Below, piece by piece: positions 16,040 through 24,765 of a stretch of DNA of 41,300 nt. The stretch spans positions 374,811 to 416,110 of the forward strand of contig NZ_BMWD01000004.1 in the NCBI RefSeq assembly GCF_014651055.1. The letters are read 5' to 3'. The DNA is from Streptomyces fructofermentans. Lineage in GTDB: Bacteria > Actinomycetota > Actinomycetes > Streptomycetales > Streptomycetaceae. The notes below the pieces were generated by a model that ran no database searches, was not told the DNA's origin, and was given only the letters and a program-made list of their open reading frames with translations. Position 1 is the first letter of the stretch, and each line of letters opens with the position of its first letter. A program made the translations under genes and the position numbers.

Positions 16040-18121
16040 TCAATCTTCCGTGGATGCACTGCGGATTTCGCAGGCGTTAGCGTCGTGTTCCCTGGCTGAG
16101 TCGTCCTCCGGGGCCTCTTCACCCAGCATGCGCTCGGCCGCGCCTCGGTGCAGCCGGGCCGCCGCGGGGTCCCCGAGCCGGTCCAGCGTGTCCGCGAGCC
16201 TGAGCTGCAGCGCGGCCTGGAGGCGGACGTCGTCCGCGCGGCGCGCCCACTCGACCGCCTCCTGGCAGGTGGCCAGCGATTCCTCGGGCCGTCCCGCGTA
16301 CTCCTGGACGCGTGCCATCTCGCTCAACGCCCTTGCCTGGCCCGGCACATCACCGGTCCTGCGGTAGCCCGTGACCGCCGAGCGCCAGTTGCGCAGCGCC
16401 TCGCCGTAGCGCCCCGCGTAGGTGTGCGCGGTGGCGATGCGGCCGTGCAGCCTGGCCGCGTCCTCGCGCTCGTCACGGGCGAGCCGCTGGGCGAGCGCGC
16501 GCCCGTACCAGTCGGCGGCCCGGTCGTAGTCCCCGAGCTCCTGGTGGGCACCGCCCACGGATTCCATCGCGCGGCCGGTCGCATACGGGTCGTTCGCCTC
16601 GCGTCCCGCGTCGAGGGCGGCCCGGTAGCGGGCGAGCGCCTCGGTGGTCCGCCCGGTCCTGGCGTCCAGGTCGGCGAGGTTCAGCAGCGCGGCGGCCCTC
16701 TCCCGGGGCAGGTTCCGGCGCTCGGCGACATCGAGGACGAGCCGGTGGATTCCGTACAGGTCGGCCGCCGCCGCCTGCGTGCCCACGTGCGCGACCATCG
16801 CCCTGACCAGCGCGGCCATGAGGCGGCGGGCCAGGGTGTCCAGCTCCCCGTCGGCCACCGCGAGCCGGGCCGCGGCCAGCAGGGCGGGCTGCCGGATGGT
16901 GAGCCAGTCGGCGGCGGCGCGCGGGTTGGGGAAGCGCAGGGTGCGCGGCATCCCGGCGAGCTTCTCGCGGGCGGGCGAGCTGTCGGTCTCCGTGATGGCG
17001 CGGCAGGACACCAGCAGCCGCACGGTCCGCTCCAGCATGCGGGCCCTGGCCAGCTGGAGCTCGGCCGGACGGTCGTCGGTCTCGGTGAGCGCCCGCAGCA
17101 GCGGCAGCAGGCAGCCGGGGACCTCGTACTGCGGCAGCGGGGACTCGACGGGCCGCAGGAAGCCGAGCCGCGCGAAGTCGTCCAGGCTGGTGCGGGCGGC
17201 GCCGACCGAGCAGCCGGCGAGCGCGGACGCGGTGTGCGGGTCGACCAGGCCCGCGGGGGCGAGCGACAGGAGCCGCAGGGTCCGCGCTGCGGTCGAGGAC
17301 AGGGCCGTGTAGGCGAAGCGGAAGACCCGTTCGAGGACGGGACCGTCGTCACCGTCGGTGTGCAGCTGCTTGGCCAGGTCGGCGACCGCGCTCTTGGGCC
17401 GGTGTGCCAGCCAGGCGCCCGCGAGGACGAGCGCGGCGGGCTGGGCCGCGCAGATCTCCACCAGCCCCTCGGCGGCGCGCGGGTCGACGGTGATGCGCAC
17501 CGAGCCCGCGTACCGGCCCAGGAGTTCGAGGGCCGACTTGGTGTCCAGCCCGCCGAGCGTGCAGGGGCGGACGTCGGAGATCCCGGTCAGGGGGCCGCGG
17601 GAGACGGCGACAACAAGACAGTCCGGGGTTTCCGGCAGCAGCGCGTCCACCTGCTCGGCGTCCGCCGCGTCGTCCAGCAGGAGGAGCATCCGGCGGGTGG
17701 CGAGCGCCTCGCGGAGCGCCTCCGAGAGCTCGTCCTCGTCGGCTCCCGCCGGTGCGGTCAGTTCGAGTGCGCCGAGCAGGTCGCGGGCGGTGCGTTCGGT
17801 CGGCACGGGCGTGCCGTCGGGTTCGGTCAGCCGGGCCCGCAGGACGCCGTCCGGGTAACTGTCCGCGACCTGCCGCACGAGTTCCGCGGCGAGCGCCGTG
17901 CGGCCGGATCCGGGCTTTCCCGCGATGAGCAGCACCCGCGCCCTGGGCGCTTTCCGGCCTGCGAGCGTATCGAGCCCGGTCCGCTCGATGTCGACCCGGA
18001 GGCCTTTCAACTCTCTTGTACGGCCGAGGAACTGACTCTCCGTGGGAGCGGACCCGGCAGCCGGGCGCCGCCCTTTTTTCGACACCTTGGTGCCGCCGGC
18101 GTCCACCGCCTGATCCGTCAC
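16040..18121 (-). CDS. STAND-type P-loop ATPase with C-terminal TPR repeats
   Basis: A 693-residue signalling protein of the NB-ARC/AfsR type. Residues about 60-300 are the NTPase. The P-loop reads GKPGSGRT at 68-75, with arginine at 74 where lysine is canonical; a Walker B-like MLLLLDDA follows. Residues about 440-660 are a run of helical TPR repeats (ALARYRAALDAGREA, DYDRAADWYGRALAQRLA, RYGEALRNWRSAV). Unlike AfsR it has no N-terminal OmpR-type DNA-binding domain and no BTAD. The first 30 residues are basic and Gly/Lys-rich. GTG at 18121 was chosen because GGGAG lies 8 nt upstream. The ligand and output are unknown. Confidence 0.82.
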   Translation of the reverse strand: MTDQAVDAGGTKVSKKGRRPAAGSAPTESQFLGRTRELKGLRVDIERTGLDTLAGRKAPRARVLLIAGKPGSGRTALAAELVRQVADSYPDGVLRARLTEPDGTPVPTERTARDLLGALELTAPAGADEDELSEALREALATRRMLLLLDDAADAEQVDALLPETPDCLVVAVSRGPLTGISDVRPCTLGGLDTKSALELLGRYAGSVRITVDPRAAEGLVEICAAQPAALVLAGAWLAHRPKSAVADLAKQLHTDGDDGPVLERVFRFAYTALSSTAARTLRLLSLAPAGLVDPHTASALAGCSVGAARTSLDDFARLGFLRPVESPLPQYEVPGCLLPLLRALTETDDRPAELQLARARMLERTVRLLVSCRAITETDSSPAREKLAGMPRTLRFPNPRAAADWLTIRQPALLAAARLAVADGELDTLARRLMAALVRAMVAHVGTQAAAADLYGIHRLVLDVAERRNLPRERAAALLNLADLDARTGRTTEALARYRAALDAGREANDPYATGRAMESVGGAHQELGDYDRAADWYGRALAQRLARDEREDAARLHGRIATAHTYAGRYGEALRNWRSAVTGYRRTGDVPGQARALSEMARVQEYAGRPEESLATCQEAVEWARRADDVRLQAALQLRLADTLDRLGDPAAARLHRGAAERMLGEEAPEDDSAREHDANACEIRSASTED

Positions 18122-18303
18122 GGGCCACACTCCCGTCCCACTGCGCGCGCCATCCCGCCGGGACTCCGGACGGGGCGTTTTCAGAGCCTAGTTCACGCTC
18201 TGCGACGATCCGTGCGGAGCACGGCGGGCACGTCCCCCGATCGGATCAGGCGATCGTCACACCGGGAGGCTTCGCGCGTGCGCCCGAGTGAATCGGGAAG
18301 GGC

Positions 18304-18930
18304 TCAGGCCTCGAAGGGCCGGGCCGGCCACGGCGCCTCGGCGGGGCGCAGGGCGTCCAGCCCGTCGCCCTCACGGGCCGCGATCAGCGAGAGGACCCCC
18401 ACGACGAGGCAGTTGTTGTGCAGTTCGCCGGCGAGAACGCCGCGTACGAGTTCGTCGACCGGGACCCGGGAGAGTTCCATGTCGGCCTCCTCGTCCTCGA
18501 CCTCGAAGCGCTGCCCCTCCGCCTCGGCCAGGTCGCGGGCGAGGAAGATCCGGACGGCCTCGTCGCACCCGCCGGGCGTGGTGAACACGTCGGCGAGCAC
18601 CCGCCAGTCCTCGGCCTTGACGTGGGCCTCCTCGTACAGCTCGCGCTGCGCGGCGTGCAGGGGGTTCTCGCCGGGGACGTCGAGCAGGCCCGCGGGGATC
18701 TCCCAGAGCTTGTGGCGCACGGGGTGCCGGTACTGGCGGATGACCAGCACACGCCCCAGGTCGTCGAGGGCGAGGACGGCCACCGAACCGGGGTGGACCT
18801 GGTAGTCGCGGCGGACGACGGACCCGCCGGGCATGACCACGTCGTCGGTGCGCACGGAGGTCTTGTTGCCCACGAAGGGGGTCGCGGTCGCCCTGACCTC
18901 CCACTCCTCGGCGGTGTCCTTGATGGTCAT
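18304..18930 (-). CDS. Nudix hydrolase, ADP-ribose pyrophosphatase type
   Basis: Probably hydrolyses ADP-ribose to AMP and ribose 5-phosphate. In the 208-residue product the Nudix box spans 81-104 (GLLDVPGE...RELYEEAHV). There is one extra residue between G and E, as in the mycobacterial Rv1700 type, and the usual glycine of EExG is replaced by histidine (H103). Catalytic E97, E100 and E101 remain. GGAGG lies 10 nt before the ATG at 18930. It follows pyrG on the same strand, an order also found in M. tuberculosis. A terminator in the 108-nt gap suggests partial uncoupling from pyrG. Confidence 0.9.
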   Translation of the reverse strand: MTIKDTAEEWEVRATATPFVGNKTSVRTDDVVMPGGSVVRRDYQVHPGSVAVLALDDLGRVLVIRQYRHPVRHKLWEIPAGLLDVPGENPLHAAQRELYEEAHVKAEDWRVLADVFTTPGGCDEAVRIFLARDLAEAEGQRFEVEDEEADMELSRVPVDELVRGVLAGELHNNCLVVGVLSLIAAREGDGLDALRPAEAPWPARPFEA

Positions 18931-18986
18931 GTCGACTCGTCCTCCACGCGTGCGGGGCCGACCGCCGCGGGCCGGCACAGAGAAAA

Positions 18987-19020
18987 CCGGGGTGCGCGTC
19001 CCTGCGGACACGCACCCCGG
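18987..19020 (-). terminator. pyrG terminator
   Basis: A 15-bp stem (18987-19001 with 19006-19020) and 4-nt loop start 18 nt after the pyrG stop, followed on the minus strand by TTTT. One pair is G-U in minus-strand RNA but C-A in plus-strand RNA, which supports action on pyrG transcripts. Confidence 0.75.
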
Positions 19021-19038
19021 CAACCGTACAACCCTGTG

Positions 19039-20706
19039 CTACTTGGCCGTCTTGCGCTCCACCGCGGCCTTGACCAGGCCCGCGAAGAGCGGGTGCGGCC
19101 GGGTCGGGCGGGAGCGCAGCTCGGGGTGCGCCTGGGTCGCCACCAGGTAGGGGTGGACGTCGCGCGGGTACTCGACGTACTCGACGAGCTTGCCGTCCGG
19201 GGAGGTGCCCGAGAACTGCAGACCGGCCTTCTTCTCCAGCTCGGCGCGGTAGGAGTTGTTCACCTCGTAGCGGTGGCGGTGGCGCTCCTCGACGTACTCC
19301 TTGCCGTCGTACACCTCGCGCACGATCGAGCCCTCGGCGAGCTTGGCGGGGTACATGCCCAGGCGCATGGTGCCGCCCATGTCGCCCTCGCCCGCGACGA
19401 TGTCGAGCTGCTCGGCCATGGTGGAGATGACCGGGTGGCCGGTGGCCGAGTCGAACTCGGTGGAGTTGGCGTCCGGGATGTCGGCGAGGTTGCGGGCCGC
19501 CTCGATGACGATGCACTGCAGGCCCAGGCAGAGCCCGAGCAGCGGGATCCGGTTCTCCCTCGCGAACCGGATGGCGCCGACCTTGCCGGACACACCGCGG
19601 TCGCCGAAGCCGCCGGGGATGCAGATCGCGTCCACGTCGCCGAGCTGGCCGGCGGCGCCCGCCGGGGTCTTGCAGTCGTCCGAGGTGACCCACTTGATCT
19701 TCACGCGGGCCTTGTTGGCGAAGCCGCCGGCCCGCAGGGCCTCGGTGACCGAGAGGTAGGCGTCGGGCAGGTCGATGTACTTGCCGACCAGCGCCATGGT
19801 GATCTCGTGCTCGGGGTTGTGCACCCGGTCGAGCAGGTCGTCCCAGGTCCTCCAGTCCACGTCGCGGAACGGCAGGTCCAGCTTGCGGACGACGTACGCG
19901 TCCAGCCCCTCGGCGTGCAGGACCCGCGGGATGTCGTAGATGGACTTGGCGTCCATCGCCGCGACCACGGCCGCCTCGTCGACGTCGCACATCAGCGAGA
20001 TCTTGCGCTTGATCGCGGTGGGCACCTCGCGGTCCGCGCGCAGCACGATCGCGTCCGGCTGGATACCGATGTTGCGCAGCGCGGCGACGGAGTGCTGCGT
20101 CGGCTTGGTCTTCAGCTCCCCGGCGGGGCCGATGTACGGCAGGAGCGAGATGTGGACCACGAACACGTTGTCGCGGCCGACCTCGTGCCGGACCTGGCGG
20201 ACGGTCTCCAGGAACGGCAGGGACTCGATGTCGCCGACCGTGCCGCCGACCTCGGTGATGACCACGTCGACGTCGTCGGTGGCCATGCGCCGGATGCGGT
20301 GCTTGATCTCATTGGTGATGTGCGGGATGACCTGGACGGTGTCGCCGAGGTACTCGCCGCGCCGCTCCTTGGCGATGACGGTCGAGTAGACCTGCCCGGT
20401 GGTGACGTTGGCGGACCCGTCGAGGTCGACGTCGAGGAACCGCTCGTAGTGGCCGATGTCGAGATCGGTCTCGGCCCCGTCGTTGGTGACGAAGACCTCA
20501 CCGTGCTGGAACGGGTTCATCGTGCCGGGGTCGACGTTCAGGTACGGGTCGAGCTTCTGCATGGTGACCCGCAGACCCCGTGCCTTGAGCAGCGCGCCCA
20601 GGCTGGAGGCCGTCAGGCCCTTGCCGAGGGAGGAGGCGACACCCCCGGTGACGAAGATGTGCTTGGTCGTCGTGGCTGTGCTGTTTCGGAAAGCAGCGGG
20701 CGGCAT
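19039..20706 (-). CDS. pyrG: CTP synthase
   Basis: Glutamine-dependent amination of UTP to CTP. The 555-residue product has the synthase domain starting [17 protein letters not shown], with [14 protein letters not shown] further on. The C-terminal class I glutamine amidotransferase domain has the nucleophile in [10 protein letters not shown] and the HPEL histidine. The length matches the family (about 550). The ATG at 20706 is about 13 nt from GGGAG; longer in-frame extensions upstream are rich in Arg/Pro and unlikely. The upstream region is shared with the divergent GH15 gene. Confidence 0.97.
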   Translation of the reverse strand: MPPAAFRNSTATTTKHIFVTGGVASSLGKGLTASSLGALLKARGLRVTMQKLDPYLNVDPGTMNPFQHGEVFVTNDGAETDLDIGHYERFLDVDLDGSANVTTGQVYSTVIAKERRGEYLGDTVQVIPHITNEIKHRIRRMATDDVDVVITEVGGTVGDIESLPFLETVRQVRHEVGRDNVFVVHISLLPYIGPAGELKTKPTQHSVAALRNIGIQPDAIVLRADREVPTAIKRKISLMCDVDEAAVVAAMDAKSIYDIPRVLHAEGLDAYVVRKLDLPFRDVDWRTWDDLLDRVHNPEHEITMALVGKYIDLPDAYLSVTEALRAGGFANKARVKIKWVTSDDCKTPAGAAGQLGDVDAICIPGGFGDRGVSGKVGAIRFARENRIPLLGLCLGLQCIVIEAARNLADIPDANSTEFDSATGHPVISTMAEQLDIVAGEGDMGGTMRLGMYPAKLAEGSIVREVYDGKEYVEERHRHRYEVNNSYRAELEKKAGLQFSGTSPDGKLVEYVEYPRDVHPYLVATQAHPELRSRPTRPHPLFAGLVKAAVERKTAK

Positions 20707-21188
20707 GGCCAAGAGGGGGCTCCCGTGGTCGCGGTCTGGGGTGCGGTCCGGCTGTCCGTCCGGGGTTTCCCGGAGGGGCCGTCGCTGCGGTTCGGGGGTC
20801 CCTTCTACTGCTGGGGCGCCCACCGGCTCACGGGCTACCAGGGTATCAGCGACAGGACGAGGCCGCTTCCGGCCACGCTCCGCGCACGGGGCGACACGGA
20901 CCACACCGTGCTCACTCGATGCTCACTCGATCGGCTCAGACGGGTTGTACGGAGCGGCGCGCGGATCATCAGAGTGCGTCGTATCCTGCTCGGACACTCG
21001 CTGCCGAGCCAGGCCCGCGTACGGCACCACCCCCGCCCGTCTCCCGGAACTTCTCGAGCTCGTCAGTTCGTTTCGCAACGACATCCCTACGACAATTGAC
21101 GTCGCGCGACGACGATCACCAACGTTCCCTTGACCGCAAGAGCGACCGCCCCTCGGGGGGCGACGTGGCCGTTCGACTGGAGATGCAC
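20707..21188. other. 482-nt divergent intergenic region between pyrG and the GH15 gene
   Basis: Should hold promoters in both directions. Visible elements are a perfect 11-bp tandem repeat (20910-20931) and a 10-bp palindrome GTCGCGCGAC (21101-21110) next to TTGACG (21096-21101). No matching -10 was found at 17-18 nt. No gene is supported. Confidence 0.5.
20910..20931. repeat. 11-bp tandem repeat in the pyrG/GH15 intergenic region
   Basis: Two head-to-tail copies of GCTCACTCGAT, with a period of about one DNA helical turn. This is the spacing expected for cooperative regulator binding, though chance duplication is possible. Confidence 0.6.
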
Positions 21189-22991
21189 GTGGCCGGGCGC
21201 ATCGAAGACTACGCACTCATCGGAGACATGCAGACAGCAGCGCTGGTCTGCCGGGACGGCACGGTGGACTGGCTGTGCCTGCCCCGCTTCGACTCCCACG
21301 CCGTCTTCGCGGGACTGCTCGGCACGGAGGAGCACGGGTTCTGGCGGCTCGGACCGGCGCACGCGTCCGACTCCCCGCCGCCGGCCGCGGCCCGCCGCCA
21401 CTACCGCGGCGACTCGCTCGTCCTGGAATCGGAGTGGGACACCCCGCGCGGCACGGTCCGGGTGACGGATTTCATGCCCCCGCGCGACGGCGCGCCGCAG
21501 CTGATCCGGATCGTCGAGGGCGTCACGGGCAGGGTCCCGATGCGCTCCGCGCTGCGGATGCGGTTCTCCTACGGCCGTGTCGTGCCGTGGGTGCACAAGC
21601 ACGAGGGACGCACGGTGGCCGTCGCGGGCCCCGACTCGGTGTGGTTCGACACCGAGTGCGAGACGTACGGCAAGGCGCTCACCACGTACTCGGACTTCAC
21701 GGTCGCGCCGGGCGACCGGATCGCCTTCACGATCTCCTGGGAGCCCTCGCACAAGCAGCCGCCCGCGCTGCCCGAGCCGGAGCAGGCCCTGGAGGCCACC
21801 GAGGACTTCTGGCGCGAGTGGGTGGAGCAGTGTACGTACCACGGGCCCTACCGCGAGGCCGTCGTCCGTTCGCTGATCACGCTGAAGGCCCTGACGTACG
21901 CGCCGACGGGCGGCATCGTCGCCGCCCCGACGACCTCCCTGCCGGAGGAGATCGGCGGCGTCCGCAACTGGGACTACCGGTACACCTGGCTGCGTGACGC
22001 GGCGATCACCCTGTCGTCACTGCTGCGCACGGGCTACCGCGAGGAGGCGCGCGCCTGGCGCGAGTGGCTGCTGCGGGCCGTCGCGGGCGACCCGGAGAAC
22101 CTCCAGATCATGTACGGCATCGCGGGCGAGCGGGAACTCGGCGAGGCCGAGCTCGACTGGCTGCCGGGCTACGAGAACTCGGGGCCCGTCCGGGTCGGCA
22201 ACGGCGCGGCCCACCAGCTCCAGCTCGACGTGTACGGCGAGGTCACCGAGGCGCTGCACCTGGCCCACATGACGGGCCTGGCCCGCAACGACTACGCCTC
22301 CCTCCTCCAGCTCAAGCTGATCCGCTACCTGGAGGACCACTGGGACGAGCCGGACGAGGGCATCTGGGAGGTGCGCGGTCCGCGCCGCCACTTCGTGCAC
22401 TCGAAGGTGATGGCCTGGGTCGCGGTGGACCGCACGATCAAGCTGATCGAGTCCGGCGACGCGGACGGCCCGCTGGAGAAGTGGCGCGAGCTGCGCGACG
22501 ACATCCACCGGGACGTCTGCGAGAAGGGCTACGACCCGGAGCGCAACACCTTCACGCAGTCGTACGGCTCGAAGGAGCTGGACGCCTCGCTGCTGCTGAT
22601 TCCGCAGATGGGCTTCCTGCCGCCGGACGACAAGCGGGTGATCGGCACCATCGAGGCCATCCAGCGGGAGCTGTCCACGCCGGACGGCTTCATCCTGCGC
22701 TACCCCACCGCCGGTGAGAACGCGGGCGTGGACGGCCTGGAGGGCGACGAGGGCGCGTTCCTCGCCTGCTCCTTCTGGATGGCGGACGACCTCGCGATGA
22801 TCGGCCGCGTGGACGAGGCCCGCAAGCTCTTCGAACGGCTGCTGGCCCTGCGCAACGACCTCGGACTGCTCGCGGAGGAGTGGGACCCGCGTCTGCAGCG
22901 CCAGGTCGGCAACTTCCCGCAGGCGTTCAGCCACGTGCCGCTCATCGACACGGCCCTGCGCCTGACCGCGTCCGGGGCGTACGGGGGCTGA
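21189..22991 (+). CDS. Glycoside hydrolase family 15 protein (glucoamylase or trehalase)
   Basis: An inverting alpha-glucosidase of GH15, about 600 residues, with no signal peptide, so probably cytoplasmic. It opens with RIEDYALIGDMQTAALVCRDG, typical of the actinobacterial group. The (alpha/alpha)6 barrel shows RNWDYRYTWLRDAA near residue 259, EGIWEVRG near 390 (general acid region) and LLAEEWDP near 562 (general base region), followed by GNFPQAFSHVPLI. The mycobacterial member Rv2402 is reported as a trehalase, so trehalose is a plausible substrate. GTG at 21189 has GGAG 6 nt upstream; ATG at 21183 is the alternative. It is divergent from pyrG. Confidence 0.92.
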   Translation: MAGRIEDYALIGDMQTAALVCRDGTVDWLCLPRFDSHAVFAGLLGTEEHGFWRLGPAHASDSPPPAAARRHYRGDSLVLESEWDTPRGTVRVTDFMPPRDGAPQLIRIVEGVTGRVPMRSALRMRFSYGRVVPWVHKHEGRTVAVAGPDSVWFDTECETYGKALTTYSDFTVAPGDRIAFTISWEPSHKQPPALPEPEQALEATEDFWREWVEQCTYHGPYREAVVRSLITLKALTYAPTGGIVAAPTTSLPEEIGGVRNWDYRYTWLRDAAITLSSLLRTGYREEARAWREWLLRAVAGDPENLQIMYGIAGERELGEAELDWLPGYENSGPVRVGNGAAHQLQLDVYGEVTEALHLAHMTGLARNDYASLLQLKLIRYLEDHWDEPDEGIWEVRGPRRHFVHSKVMAWVAVDRTIKLIESGDADGPLEKWRELRDDIHRDVCEKGYDPERNTFTQSYGSKELDASLLLIPQMGFLPPDDKRVIGTIEAIQRELSTPDGFILRYPTAGENAGVDGLEGDEGAFLACSFWMADDLAMIGRVDEARKLFERLLALRNDLGLLAEEWDPRLQRQVGNFPQAFSHVPLIDTALRLTASGAYGG

Positions 22992-23077
22992 CGGCCCCTC
23001 GCCCGCCACGCCCGGTGCCCGGGTCCGGAACCACCGGGCCCGGTTCCGCACGCCCGCGACGGCGACCGATCCGGCGC

Positions 23078-23152
23078 GACCTCGTCCGCGGCGACCTCGT
23101 CCAACGTGACCTCGTCCAACGTGGCCTCGTCCAACGTGGCCTCGCCCGGCGC
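23078..23152. repeat. Five-unit 15-bp tandem repeat
   Basis: Units begin at 23078, 23093, 23108, 23123 and 23138 and follow the pattern GRCCTCGTCCAACGT; the two outer units are more diverged. The array ends 65 nt before the flavoenzyme gene and is not inside any supported gene. Confidence 0.8.
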
Positions 23153-23172
23153 GACCGACGCGCCGGGCCCGC

Positions 23173-23178
23173 CTAGGC
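23173..23178 (+). promoter_or_regulatory. Candidate -10 box for the flavoenzyme gene
   Basis: TAGGCT, with GCGACC 17 nt upstream as a weak -35. It would give a leader of about 35 nt containing GGAAGGGG before the ATG at 23218. Confidence 0.3.
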
Positions 23179-23217
23179 TGGAAGGGTCCACCTGCCCCCT
23201 GTCCGGAAGGGGCGGCC

Positions 23218-24600
23218 ATGGCTTCCCTCTCGAAGGCGGGCGCGGCGCTGACCGCGTTGCGCGAGGACCTCACCGGCGAGGTCTTCGCTCCGGGGGACCC
23301 GGGGTACGACGGGGCGCGGACGGTCTACAACGGGATGATCGACCGGCGTCCGGCCGTGGTCGCGCAGTGCGCGGACGGCGACGACGTCGTACGGGCGGTG
23401 CGGTTCGCCCGCGACCTCGACCTGCCGATCGCGGTCCGCGGCGGCGGGCACAGCGTGGCGGGCATGGCCCTCAACGACGGCGGTCTGGTCGTCGACCTGC
23501 GCCGGATGCACGCGGTGACGGTCCGTCCGGAAGAGGCGTCCGCACGGGTCGGGGGCGGCGCGACGATGGGCCATCTGGACCGCGCCACCGAGCCCCACCA
23601 CCTCGCGACGACCGGAGGGCGGGTGTCGACCACGGGGGTCGGCGGGTTCGTCCTGGGCGGCGGGAGCGGCTGGCTGGAGAGGAAGTTCGGGCTCGCTGTC
23701 GACAACCTGCTCGACGTCGACCTGGTGACCGCCGACGGTTCGGCCGTGCACGCGAGCGAGCGGGAGAACCCGGAGCTGTTCTGGGCCCTGCACGGCGGCG
23801 GCGGCAACTTCGGCGTCGCGACCTCGCTGACCCTCCGGCTCCACGAACTGCCCTCGATGGCCTTCGCCCTGCTGCTGTTCCGGCCCGAGGACGGGCCCGG
23901 GGCGATCAGGGTGTTCCGCGGGATCATGGAGTCGGCACCGGTCGAGGCGGGCGGCGGAGTCCTGTACATGACCGGGCCGGCCGAGGAGTTCGTACCGGAG
24001 CGCCTGGTCGGCACGCTCGTGTGCGGCGCCCTCCTGACGTACGCGGGCTCCGAGGACGAGCTGCGCCGGACCGCGGAGCCGCTGCTGGCGCTGCCGCACG
24101 AGGCCGAGGTCGTCACCGCGATCCCGTACGCGGAGCTCCAGCGCATGAACGACGACCCGCCGGGCCTGCGCAACCACTGGTCGGCGGAGTACCTGACGGG
24201 TCTGCCCGACGAGCTCGTGGACGTCTTCAGCTCCAGGGCGCTGACCATGCCCGTGCCCACGCTCACCCAGCACGTGCTGTTCCCGCTGGGTGGCGCGGTC
24301 GCCGACGGCCCCGCCGGGTATCCGGTGCCGTACCGGGACGCGCCCTGGGCCGCCCACCCCTTCGGGATGTGGGAGGACCCGGCGGACGACGAGCGGTGCG
24401 TCCGGTGGGTGCGGGACGTCCGCGCCGACGTCCGGCCGTGGAGCACCGGGGCGGTCTACCTCAACTTCGTCGGCGACGAGGGCCGGGACCGGGTGGAGGC
24501 CGGCCTGGGGCCCGAGCACACCCGGCGGCTGGCCGAGGTGAAGGCACGGTACGACCCGGACAACGTGTTCCGCTTCAACCACAACATCGCTCCCGCGTAG
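23218..24600 (+). CDS. FAD-binding oxidoreductase, berberine-bridge (BBE) type
   Basis: A 460-residue flavoprotein of the VAO/PCMH fold. VRGGGHSVAGM contains H78, the usual site of covalent 8-alpha-histidyl FAD linkage. The second linkage cysteine of bicovalent relatives is absent (the segment reads GGRVSTTGVGGFVLGGG), so at most a single covalent bond is expected. The C-terminal PDNVFRFNHNI segment is the BBE motif. There is no signal peptide. Such enzymes oxidise sugars or secondary metabolites; the substrate cannot be inferred. A ribosome site GGAAGGGG precedes the ATG. A PucR regulator follows on the same strand after 165 nt. Confidence 0.9.
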   Translation: MASLSKAGAALTALREDLTGEVFAPGDPGYDGARTVYNGMIDRRPAVVAQCADGDDVVRAVRFARDLDLPIAVRGGGHSVAGMALNDGGLVVDLRRMHAVTVRPEEASARVGGGATMGHLDRATEPHHLATTGGRVSTTGVGGFVLGGGSGWLERKFGLAVDNLLDVDLVTADGSAVHASERENPELFWALHGGGGNFGVATSLTLRLHELPSMAFALLLFRPEDGPGAIRVFRGIMESAPVEAGGGVLYMTGPAEEFVPERLVGTLVCGALLTYAGSEDELRRTAEPLLALPHEAEVVTAIPYAELQRMNDDPPGLRNHWSAEYLTGLPDELVDVFSSRALTMPVPTLTQHVLFPLGGAVADGPAGYPVPYRDAPWAAHPFGMWEDPADDERCVRWVRDVRADVRPWSTGAVYLNFVGDEGRDRVEAGLGPEHTRRLAEVKARYDPDNVFRFNHNIAPA

Positions 24601-24699
24601 GACCGCCGCCGCGCAGCCCGGGCCGCACGGGCCTACAGGCCTGACTGGCCTCATGGGCCTCACGGGACGGACGGCCGGACGGCGACGACCCGGGAGGGC

Positions 24700-24722
24700 C
24701 GGGCGGGCCCCGGGCCCGCCCG
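24700..24722 (+). terminator. Hairpin between the flavoenzyme and pucR-type genes
   Basis: GGGCGGG (24701-24707) pairs with CCCGCCC (24715-24721), extended by one C-G pair, around a self-complementary centre. It lies 100 nt past the flavoenzyme stop and just before the proposed leaderless promoter of the regulator gene. Confidence 0.4.
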
Positions 24723-24752
24723 CCGGATCGCGGCACGGGGCCCCGGACCGGG

Positions 24753-24758
24753 TAGCGT
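24753..24758 (+). promoter_or_regulatory. Candidate -10 box giving a leaderless PucR-family mRNA
   Basis: TAGCGT ends 7 nt before the ATG at 24766, so transcription would begin at or next to the start codon. No Shine-Dalgarno sequence is present in the intervening bases, which fits a leaderless transcript. A -35 was not identified. Confidence 0.45.
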
Positions 24759-24765
24759 CCGACCC

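Noticed and set aside
18131..19038. A xerD-type recombinase gene, expected after the Nudix gene by analogy with mycobacteria
   Set aside because: No tyrosine-recombinase motifs are encoded here. The region holds the Nudix gene and the start of the STAND/TPR gene only.
22700..23191. Minus-strand frame with pentapeptide repeats (TLDEA/TLDEV) across the 15-bp minisatellite
   Set aside because: Any 15-bp tandem repeat gives pentapeptide repeats. The rest of the frame is antisense to the GH15 gene and lacks a start context.
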